Assembly: GCF_018502485.1 (NCBI RefSeq)
Contig: NZ_CP075546.1
DNA from: Methanospirillum purgamenti
GTDB lineage: Archaea; Halobacteriota; Methanomicrobia; Methanomicrobiales; Methanospirillaceae
Strand: one strand, 5' to 3'
DNA: 64,000 bases
Numbering within the stretch: the stretch's first letter is position 1; the number at the start of each line of letters is the position of its first letter. Below are positions 29,487-36,959 of this stretch, piece by piece. Made by a program: the position numbers and the translations under genes. Under the pieces are notes generated by a model, which did no database searches, was not told the DNA's origin, and worked only from the letters and a program-made list of their open reading frames with translations.

Positions 29487-30720
29487 AAAACACAATCATT
29501 TATTGATTTATGCTCATTTACGTAATTATCCAAATAATTGTAAAAAACCAAAGGCACATTTGGGGAATCTACAACAACGGAACATCCCTTTTGTTCTGTT
29601 CATAATTAGCCTGTTTTTCATCTGCATTCTCCAGACTCCTGCTTCAGCAGTTGAAAACCAAACATTTACCTGTGGAATCATTCTTCCTTTGAGTGGAGAG
29701 ATGAATGCTTCAGGAACCGCTCTCCTTCAGGGTATTGAAATAGCAACCGATGAGATAAATAATAACGGAGGAGCAGCCGGTCATCAGATTTCTCTTCGTA
29801 TCGCTGATGATGAAGGGTCTCCATCGAAGGCTTTAAGTCTATTTAATGAGATGAAAAACGATGGGATTCCTGCTGTTATCGGTTCATATTCTACCAGTAT
29901 CACCCTTCCGATGGCAGAAGAGACCAAAAATTCAGAGGATATAATTCTCATCTCTCCCCGAGCAAATGGTGAACCACTGTATGGAATTTCCCCACGGTTT
30001 TACCAGATAAATGCACCATTCTTCACTGTTACTCAATTTGTGTCTGATTGGCTGTCATATACGGCGGAACGGGTTGGTATAATTTATATTGATGATGAAT
30101 ATGGAAGATCTGTTCTGAGCGGCCTTGAATCAGGTCTTAAGACACATTCGATCCCAATTTCAGGATCATTCCCCATTACCAACGAAGATACAGATTTTTC
30201 TGGCATTTTCAATACAATGCTTAACGATGCACCAGACTCCATTGTAATCAGTGTATATGATTCCAGACAGATTCCTATCATCAGAAATCTTTCCGATGCA
30301 GGTTACCGTGGTCAGGTGATACTGACAGAGACAGGGTATATCAATTTACTTGAAAATGAGGAATCAGAATTTTTATCGAAGTTTTCACTCTTTATGATCC
30401 CATCTCATTCCTATCTGGTTCCAGGAGAACGGACTGACAGGTTTGTGAAATCATTTAAGGACAGATTTGGTCAGGACCCTGAACGAACCATTGCCGGATA
30501 TGGATATGATTCCATGATGGTTCTCGCATATGCAATCCGGCTTGGTTCAGAAAATGGAACTATTTCTGCCGATTCAATACAAAAAGGACTAGATGAATCC
30601 AGGTACTATGGTATTACCGGACCAAAAACGTTTGATTCGTACCATACCGTCCCTCCAGTCCTGGATCGCTGGTTTTTCAAAGACGACAAATTTATCCTGT
30701 TGATGACGTCACTAACCTGA
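29473..30720 (+). CDS. Type-1 periplasmic ligand-binding protein (LivK-like)
   Basis: 415 aa from the ATG at 29473, which has an excellent GGAGGAG ribosome-binding site and overlaps the end of the upstream fusion gene by 14 bp. A frame from an earlier ATG at 29425 lacks such a site. A basic N-terminus precedes a TM/signal (about 36-58, FVLFIISLFFICILQTPASA), then one receptor-family ligand-binding domain (CGIILPLSGEMNASG, with NNGGAAGHQISLRIADDEG). It is paralogous to the first domain of the neighbouring fusion protein. With no transporter subunits nearby it may act as an accessory sensor for that protease. Confidence 0.88.
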   Translation: MQHPEKHNHLLIYAHLRNYPNNCKKPKAHLGNLQQRNIPFVLFIISLFFICILQTPASAVENQTFTCGIILPLSGEMNASGTALLQGIEIATDEINNNGGAAGHQISLRIADDEGSPSKALSLFNEMKNDGIPAVIGSYSTSITLPMAEETKNSEDIILISPRANGEPLYGISPRFYQINAPFFTVTQFVSDWLSYTAERVGIIYIDDEYGRSVLSGLESGLKTHSIPISGSFPITNEDTDFSGIFNTMLNDAPDSIVISVYDSRQIPIIRNLSDAGYRGQVILTETGYINLLENEESEFLSKFSLFMIPSHSYLVPGERTDRFVKSFKDRFGQDPERTIAGYGYDSMMVLAYAIRLGSENGTISADSIQKGLDESRYYGITGPKTFDSYHTVPPVLDRWFFKDDKFILLMTSLT

Positions 30721-30833
30721 AAAGTCATGATCTAAAGGGGAAATCCGAAAAATTTTTGAGATCGAAGAAATCCAGAATTGTAATAAATTTATAGGATAAT
30801 CATCGATGAATTTGAATGTTTTTTTCACAAAAT

Positions 30834-31406
30834 TTACCGATAAATACATTGTTTCCAACAGCCATTGCCTTCCGGGTATCGTTCATGACATCGGCGGACA
30901 CATTCTGGATCGCTCCCGTTTTCTATAGAATTTCCTTTCAATTCTATGTATATACCCGTAAATGACGTAGTTGTCAGATTAATAGTATTCAAACCTGTAT
31001 TGTCACTTTGAAATGATTTCAATCGCTCTCCTTCATAAAACTCAAGTGGTTTTGCCTTGATCGTGATATCTTTGTTTTCGCCGATTAGTGACAGATTTAA
31101 GATTTCAACCAATGATGTACTTTCATCTTCTGTACCGGAAAATAACAATACGGCATTAAGGGGATATGTCAATGTCTTCATGATATCGATCGGAACCAGA
31201 ATGCCATAATCCTTTTCTGATACATATAAATTCGGGACAATATCCCTCACAGTTAGCTCTATTATCTCGTCTGTTCCGTCTGTGATAGAGGCTTCGCCAC
31301 CCTGTATGTAGGCTACATATGAAGGTGTTTCATCTGCAATACTGACTCCTGTCGTCAATAGAGCCATGAGGAAGCAAATTAACCCTAAAGAGAAAAATCG
31401 ATTCAT
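30834..31406 (-). CDS. Secreted protein with Cys-rich C-terminus, unknown
   Basis: 190 aa from the ATG at 31406; a TTG at 31418 in the same frame is less likely. A signal peptide (MNRFFSLGLICFLMALLTTG, then SIADE) is followed by a beta-rich domain and a C-terminal tail holding four Cys in a CxxxC ... CxxxC spacing (ECVRRC ... GCWKQC), probably two disulfides. No family is recognised. It lies divergent from the C69 peptidase gene and convergent with the binding-protein gene. Confidence 0.7.
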   Translation of the reverse strand: MNRFFSLGLICFLMALLTTGVSIADETPSYVAYIQGGEASITDGTDEIIELTVRDIVPNLYVSEKDYGILVPIDIMKTLTYPLNAVLLFSGTEDESTSLVEILNLSLIGENKDITIKAKPLEFYEGERLKSFQSDNTGLNTINLTTTSFTGIYIELKGNSIENGSDPECVRRCHERYPEGNGCWKQCIYR

Positions 31407-31547
31407 TATGTGAATCAAAGATTTACATATTAATAGTTCTTTCGTTTAGGATTCCGTTTTTACAAGACTTTCGAACCGGACCTGACTGCATCAGATTCTA
31501 AAAAAGAAGAATATTGAATAGATAAGTATTTGGAAAGTACATTACAG

Positions 31548-33326
31548 ATGATGATCCCGGATAAAATTATACTCCTTCTCCTTCTTATCGCCGGATTTAT
31601 TCAAATCTCATCCGGATGCACGATATTTGTTGTCACTCCCGGAGCAAGTGAAGATGGAAAAATGTATGTAGGTCACACCAATGACGGATATGGTCCGGGA
31701 CTAGTTGGTCCAAGCCCGGATGAAGAATTCTCTAAATTGGTCTATATTCCCGCAAAGGACTATCCGAAAGGTGCGATGAGAACCGTCTCCTATGATACAA
31801 AATCAGGGGGAGATATTGCCGGAGAATGGACCGGGGGGATACTCCCGCCAACGGGATTTATCCCGGAGATATCGCATACTCATGGCTATCTTGCTTCTGC
31901 ATATGCTGTAATGAATGAAGAGGGACTCATGTGTTCTGAAGCAACAGACTATGCAAAAACCAATCCGGAATATGATCCCAAAGGCAGGATATTCTATAGC
32001 TCTGAACTCTCCAATATTGCACTTGAACGGTGTAAAACACCACGTGAAGCAATATCCACAGTTGCTGAACTTATCGATTCTTATGGATATTACGGGTATG
32101 GAGAGACCCTTGTCTTTGCTAATGCCACCGAAGCATGGATAATGGAAATGTGCGGAGATCCGGATGGAACCGGCGGTATCTGGGCTGCACAAAAGGTAAA
32201 AGATGGGGAAATCTTTGCCGGGGGAAACATCTTCCGGATAGGACCGATAGATCCAACCAATCCAGACCAGATGATTTCAGAAAATGCAAAAGAAATTGCA
32301 GAACAAAACGGATGGACTGTTGAAGAAAACGGACTATTCAATTTTGCCAATACCTATTCTGCCGGAGAATTCACCCACCCCTATCATACATTCGGGAGGA
32401 TATGGAGTATCTATAACCGAATCGCTCCTTCTGCAAAAACTTCGGCAGTATTCTCGGACTGGAAGGAAAATTCCTATCCGTTTTCCATTATCCCGGACCA
32501 TCAATTAAATAAAACAGAGATATTCAGCCTGTTTCGTGATCATTACGAAGGAACAGATTGGGATCTGACATCCGGAATTGCTGCAGGACCCTTTGGAGAT
32601 CCGTATCGTGAACGGGGGCCGGTTGATGAACAGGAGGGCACAATCGCTGAGAGGATTGTTCCGGGTGCCTGGCCATACCCGGTATCAGCAATAACCTGTG
32701 GATATAGTTATATCTGTGAATCCGGAAAGAACCAGACCGCTCCGGTTCCCGGTATCTGCTGGTTCGGGTTTGCCCAGCCTTATGAAACCTGCTATATCCC
32801 GGTATTCCCATCAATAAGCGAACTTTCCCAGGTCTTTTACCTGGGGAACCGCTCCGTATACGACCGGACATATGGATACTGGCCATTTTCCACCGTCACC
32901 AACTGGGCCAGGCTCAGGTATGATTCGATGATTCCTAGTATCCGGGAAAAGCAAAAAGAGATAGAAACCAGGGAGATTGAGGATGTTTTAAACGTCTCGA
33001 AAAAGGGTCAGGAGATTATGAATTCTTCAGGGAAGGATGCGGCCCGAACATATCTGACCGATTATACACGGGAAAATGCAGAACAGGTAATGAGAGACTG
33101 GTGGAATCTGTCAGATTCACTTATCATCAGGTTTTCTAATGGAATGATCTGGGATCCGGTAGAAAAGGCAGATGGTCTTGCCGGGTACCCGGACTGGTGG
33201 TATAATATTTCCGGATACCAATATGGGCCACGGGTGTATGACATTTCCGGCCTAGAAGAGATTTCCGGACTTCAATATGTGAATAGTACGATATATGAAT
33301 CGTCGGATTCATTTCCATTGAGATAA
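31548..33326 (+). CDS. Secreted C69-family dipeptidase (Ntn hydrolase)
   Basis: 592 aa from the ATG at 31548; an upstream in-frame TTG at 31530 is less likely. Family C69 enzymes are N-terminal-nucleophile hydrolases acting on short peptides. A hydrophobic leader (about 4-22) ends at SSGCTIFVVTPGASEDG, making Cys24 the expected N-terminal nucleophile after processing. The family sequence VGHTNDGY follows. Catalysis would therefore be extracytoplasmic. Length is close to archaeal/bacterial homologues. It sits next to the C13 fusion pair and could take part in the same extracellular peptide metabolism (inference). Confidence 0.88.
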   Translation: MMIPDKIILLLLLIAGFIQISSGCTIFVVTPGASEDGKMYVGHTNDGYGPGLVGPSPDEEFSKLVYIPAKDYPKGAMRTVSYDTKSGGDIAGEWTGGILPPTGFIPEISHTHGYLASAYAVMNEEGLMCSEATDYAKTNPEYDPKGRIFYSSELSNIALERCKTPREAISTVAELIDSYGYYGYGETLVFANATEAWIMEMCGDPDGTGGIWAAQKVKDGEIFAGGNIFRIGPIDPTNPDQMISENAKEIAEQNGWTVEENGLFNFANTYSAGEFTHPYHTFGRIWSIYNRIAPSAKTSAVFSDWKENSYPFSIIPDHQLNKTEIFSLFRDHYEGTDWDLTSGIAAGPFGDPYRERGPVDEQEGTIAERIVPGAWPYPVSAITCGYSYICESGKNQTAPVPGICWFGFAQPYETCYIPVFPSISELSQVFYLGNRSVYDRTYGYWPFSTVTNWARLRYDSMIPSIREKQKEIETREIEDVLNVSKKGQEIMNSSGKDAARTYLTDYTRENAEQVMRDWWNLSDSLIIRFSNGMIWDPVEKADGLAGYPDWWYNISGYQYGPRVYDISGLEEISGLQYVNSTIYESSDSFPLR

Positions 33327-33960
33327 GATCTCTTGGGAACGTAAGGTATGGCCTTAAAATTTAAACTGAAATGGTGCATGAGAAGAGAAAGTGATTTGCA
33401 CAGGTATTCATCTTGAAAATTACCTGTTTTATGATATTTTTTCAATGCCTATAAAAAAAATCATGAGCTTTTGTATATTCTCTCTGGATAACATAACTAT
33501 AACCAATTTCACGATAATCATCGGCAGAATACGGAATGCCGTATAATTTCAGGATGAGGTGTTCGCGATAATCTCTGCTGGAAAAAATACTTCTTCAGCC
33601 CACGGTCCGTGATTATTATTTCCTTTCATGAAAGAATATATCAGTTTTGAGCCTTCGGATCGTCGATTATTAAAGCCTACGGAAAGGATTATTCTGTATT
33701 CCAGGTCATTTCCAGCTTTAGCAACAATCAATAGGTGCCACTATCTTCGCTCATCCCGAAAGGGCAAGAATTCTCCGTTTCCAAAAAACCAATATAATTA
33801 TGAGAATATAATCTGCCCTTTAAAAAAGATCCAGACTTCAATAGGTGAATACAAAAATGTGAGTTGAACAGACTGAATATTCAAAATTTTACATAAACCT
33901 TATATCAAACATGATAATCACGGTGAATAACATACATGAATTAAAATCCAGAATACCATC
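33327..33960. other. Non-coding gap with possible gene remnant
   Basis: 634 bp with no convincing intact gene. On the minus strand, 33549-33731 reads as protein-like text (for example SEGSKLIYSFMKGNNNHGPW) but starts at a TTG, is only 60 codons and continues nowhere, so it may be a decayed fragment. I cannot assign its family. The remainder is AT-rich. Confidence 0.35.
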
Positions 33961-35274
33961 ATGCCAGAAGAGGATACAAATTACCAGTCCTTGCTCCCAA
34001 CGGAGAATATAGAAGAAGCCTCGTTTATCTCCCGCAAAGGAGAACATTACTGGATTTTACGCCATCCGCTAAAAAATATTTACATTCGTTTGAACGAAGA
34101 AGAGTATCAGGTCTGGAAAGAGATTAAGGAAGAAAGCACACAATTCTTCTCCATACCGGCATCACAAATTCTTCAGCCGTCAGAATCAGACCATCACAAT
34201 CATCAGCTTCTGAAATTACTTCAGCATGAAGAATTTTTACATTTAGGCCGGAATGGAGATCCGCATTCAGGAAATAAGGATTTAGATGAGAGTTGGTTAT
34301 CCCATTTCTGGGAACTGTGTATCCCGCTTCCTGGTATGCATATCCTGTTTGACACTCTGTATAGTAAAATCGGGTGGATACTTCGATCCCGGTGGTTTCC
34401 CAGGATATTTGCAATTTTATGCCTCTCCGGTCTAACATATTTTCTCATAACCGAACCACTCCCAAGTTATCCAATCCTTGGTGGTGGGGATTCACAACTG
34501 ATTACCATTCTCTCGATATACCTCATCCTTATCACTGCAGCAGTCCTGCACGTATTTGGTCATGCCCTTGCCTGTAAAACATATGGAAGATCAATTGGTG
34601 ATGCCGGGCTTCTCCTGTATTATGGTATGCCCTGCCTGTACATTGATACATCTGATATCTGGATGGCTGACCGGAAATCACGGATCATAGTCTCCCTTGC
34701 AGGGCCTGCTGTGAATCTTCTCATCGGGGCGGTCTGTGCCCTTTTGGTACTAGTGATTTCGGACAGTGATGTGAGTACACTTCTATGGAGAGTTGCCTTT
34801 CTCTCGTTTGCAGTTGCACTCATGAATCTGAATCCTCTTTTAGAATTTGACGGATATTACGCACTTGCAGATCTTCTAGAAGTTCCGGACCTCAGGGAAC
34901 GGAGTTTTTCCTTTCTTCGTTCCATCGGTTCAGGTTATCGATATATCAAAAAAGAAGGATGGTTTTTTTTCATATTCGGAATTTCATCTGCAATATTTAC
35001 GCTGGCTATTGCATTTATTGGCATATACTTCTGGAAAGAACATATGACTGATCTTCTGAATGAACTGGGTAAAGATCGATGGGAGATGGACCATATCCTT
35101 GCAACACTGGCTATAGTTATCGTCTTTATTCCCTTTTTTGCAGGGATGATTGTTAGTAGCATCCAAATATTATTGCAAAAATTCAGAAATTTCAAAAAGA
35201 AAGGTGAAATAAGGATTTACAAGAGAGAACAGGTACATGAAAAGAGAATTCTCAATCATCGAATATCTAAATAA
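33961..35274 (+). CDS. M50-like membrane metalloprotease homologue lacking catalytic Glu
   Basis: 437 aa. The N-terminal soluble region of about 110 residues (HYWILRHPLKNIYIRLNEEE) resembles the PqqD-like head of putative peptide zinc metalloproteases. It is followed by about 6-8 TM segments. The zinc motif expected as HExxH reads HVFGH (residues 197-201), keeping both His but with Val at the catalytic Glu position. The downstream NLNPLLEFDGYYALADLLE motif with Asp297 is intact. In M50 proteins the Glu activates water, so this protein is probably a non-proteolytic binding or scaffold homologue. No adjacent peptide or secretion partner is seen. Confidence 0.8.
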   Translation: MPEEDTNYQSLLPTENIEEASFISRKGEHYWILRHPLKNIYIRLNEEEYQVWKEIKEESTQFFSIPASQILQPSESDHHNHQLLKLLQHEEFLHLGRNGDPHSGNKDLDESWLSHFWELCIPLPGMHILFDTLYSKIGWILRSRWFPRIFAILCLSGLTYFLITEPLPSYPILGGGDSQLITILSIYLILITAAVLHVFGHALACKTYGRSIGDAGLLLYYGMPCLYIDTSDIWMADRKSRIIVSLAGPAVNLLIGAVCALLVLVISDSDVSTLLWRVAFLSFAVALMNLNPLLEFDGYYALADLLEVPDLRERSFSFLRSIGSGYRYIKKEGWFFFIFGISSAIFTLAIAFIGIYFWKEHMTDLLNELGKDRWEMDHILATLAIVIVFIPFFAGMIVSSIQILLQKFRNFKKKGEIRIYKREQVHEKRILNHRISK

Positions 35275-35389
35275 AATTAATTCAACAGGATAATCAGATT
35301 GATTTGGACGATAATTACCCCTGCGTTATTTTTATGTATACTAAAAACATTCATGTGTTTGTATCCACCTGAAAGGCGGTGAGAGAATT

Positions 35390-35962
35390 ATGAAAAAAAG
35401 TAGTCTCCTCCATATCCTAATCCTTATAACTCTTCTGATCATCATCCCTGCATCTGGTGTCGGACAGGGGTATGGAATTCAATTCCAGGGAAATCAGAAT
35501 ATTACCCTTCCGGAACCACAAGACTATAATCTTTCAGATATCGAAAGATCAGATCTCCTCTTTATGCGGCAGGAAGAACAAATGGCCCATGATCTCTACA
35601 TGGTCTGGTATGAGAAATATTCAATTCCTATCTTTAGGAATATCGCAGAGGCCGAAACAACCCATGCCAGTGAAGTTCAATTCCTCCTTGACAGATATCA
35701 GGTTCCTTCTGATATGATAGGAAACTTATCATCTGGATATAATAATCAGGAGATTCAGGCACTAGCAGATGCCCTGGTAGAGCAGGGAGCACAATCGCTG
35801 ACTGACGCTCTCAAAGCAGGGGTAGCAATTGAAGAGACAGATATTGCAGATCTTGACAAGGCTATCGCAAATACCACCCGTCCGGATATAATCCAGATAT
35901 ATACCAATCTCCGAAACGGGTCAGAGAATCACCTGAGTGCATTTACAAGCCAACTCTCTTAA
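35390..35962 (+). CDS. Secreted DUF2202 protein (ferritin-like)
   Basis: 190 aa with a signal peptide (about 1-24) and a good GGTGAG ribosome-binding site. The mature part is a helical DUF2202 domain with family motifs LLFMRQEEQMAHDLY and AEAETTHASEVQFLLDRY. The recurring Glu and His in these helices (EEQMAHD, EAETTHASE) match a ferritin-like di-metal arrangement. The enzymatic role is not established for the family. It starts the run of metal-related genes on this side of the window. Confidence 0.85.
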   Translation: MKKSSLLHILILITLLIIIPASGVGQGYGIQFQGNQNITLPEPQDYNLSDIERSDLLFMRQEEQMAHDLYMVWYEKYSIPIFRNIAEAETTHASEVQFLLDRYQVPSDMIGNLSSGYNNQEIQALADALVEQGAQSLTDALKAGVAIEETDIADLDKAIANTTRPDIIQIYTNLRNGSENHLSAFTSQLS

Positions 35963-36079
35963 AATTCTTTTTTCAGGGACTACACCGATGCGATGAAGGA
36001 AGACATGTGAACCAGGTGAACACTGAAAATTATGAACGATTTGAAATAGGGGAAAAAGAGATTTATGAGTTTTCCATTA

Positions 36080-36409
36080 TCACTCTTCGGTCATATCGTT
36101 AGGTTCCTCCCCATGATCACAGAAATTATCCTCATCTAAATCGCTCCAGAGCGGACAGTCTGGACAACTGCAATGAAACCCTTTCGGACAGGTACCTGCA
36201 AGGGCATCTGCTTTATCCTGTGTATCTTCATCGATCAGAGTCAAATTTCCTAAACTATCGGTGATTACCTTCTTCTCTTCAATTTGTGCTACAAGTAAAG
36301 GATCCTGAGATCCCTCTGGTCCTGAAGAGGGAGCAGCCAGAACAAATCCGCCAATCATACTAACCAGGCACAACACCTGGAAAATTGTAAATATATGTTT
36401 TGTATTCAT
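36080..36409 (-). CDS. Small secreted Cys/Asp-rich protein
   Basis: 109 aa with a signal peptide (about 1-24) and a strong AAGGAG site before the ATG. The C-terminal part is CPKGFHCSCPDCPLWSDLDE followed by DNFCDHGEEP: five Cys, plus an Asp-rich loop that looks like a calcium- or transition-metal-binding segment. It lies 11 bp after the DUF4405 gene on the same strand, so the two should be co-transcribed. No named family is recognised; a secreted metal-binding or redox partner of the membrane protein is an inference. Confidence 0.7.
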   Translation of the reverse strand: MNTKHIFTIFQVLCLVSMIGGFVLAAPSSGPEGSQDPLLVAQIEEKKVITDSLGNLTLIDEDTQDKADALAGTCPKGFHCSCPDCPLWSDLDEDNFCDHGEEPNDMTEE

Positions 36410-36420
36410 TGTAAAACTCC

Positions 36421-36672
36421 TTATGAAAAAAAATCACGAGCCATTCTCCGGATAAATCCTCTAAACTGGTATACATGAACCATTACCAGAACGGTCATGA
36501 GTAACCCTGACCAGTCATGAATATCAGTGATAATGGCAACAGGAACCTGGCGGTATGTCAGACCCAGAGCAGGTATCAGACCGGGCCATTTTATAATACC
36601 GGTAACCACACAGATGATGGTTACAATAAGGAGAAGAAAACTGGTTAATCTGATGACCGTCTTTTTATTCAT
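36421..36672 (-). CDS. DUF4405 small membrane protein
   Basis: 83 aa with two TM segments (about 8-27 and 44-65). The second half carries ITDIHDWSGLLMTVLVMVHV, the DUF4405/cytochrome b561-like signature with His residues in TM-adjacent positions that could bind haem. Such proteins are linked to electron transfer or metal handling, but the specific role is unknown. It is the first gene of a two-gene minus-strand operon with the Cys/Asp-rich secreted protein. Confidence 0.8.
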   Translation of the reverse strand: MNKKTVIRLTSFLLLIVTIICVVTGIIKWPGLIPALGLTYRQVPVAIITDIHDWSGLLMTVLVMVHVYQFRGFIRRMARDFFS

Positions 36673-36712
36673 AATCCTGACTCCGCTTGTTACTACACGG
36701 TTTTCCTAACCA

Positions 36713-36742
36713 CCCTGATCCATGATGATGTGGATATCAGGG
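36713..36742. promoter_or_regulatory. Inverted repeat upstream of DUF4405 gene
   Basis: CCCTGAT (36713-36719) is mirrored by ATCAGGG (36736-36742), with an inner CCA/TGG pair extending the stem to about 10 bp with a 2-nt bulge. It lies 41-70 bp upstream of the DUF4405 ATG, in the interval shared with the P-type ATPase promoter. It may be an operator or an RNA hairpin. Confidence 0.45.
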
Positions 36743-36798
36743 GTAGCCGTATATGAGGAGTATAAGAATGATGGATGATGGAGTATATAACAAAACAT

Positions 36799-36832
36799 AA
36801 CCGTTCTGGTTGACCCTTTCAACCGTTTGGTT
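36799..36832. promoter_or_regulatory. Tandem AACC-N4/5-GGTT palindromes upstream of P-type ATPase
   Basis: Two copies of a short palindrome, AACCGTTCTGGTT (36799-36811) and AACCGTTTGGTT (36821-36832). Their starts are 22 bp apart, about two helical turns, just downstream of a TATA-like gtatataac (36783-36791). A third AACC-N4-GGTT lies upstream of the HTH-FHA gene. Candidate binding sites for a dimeric winged-helix regulator. Confidence 0.5.
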
Positions 36833-36959
36833 CAGGGGGGGTGAGGTCTTATGGAGGATTTATGAAGGGAATTCCTTATCCGTTGTCAATGATAATCAGA
36901 TAGTTAACTGGGCCATACGATCTGATTTTTAATATTCGTCCCTTTAATGCGGTAACATC

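Noticed and set aside
31530..31547. TTG start extending the C69 peptidase
   Set aside because: The ATG at 31548 gives a normal signal peptide ending at the Cys nucleophile.
33549..33731. 60-codon minus reading frame that looks protein-like
   Set aside because: No continuation upstream or downstream and no ribosome-binding site; kept only as a possible remnant in the gap entry.
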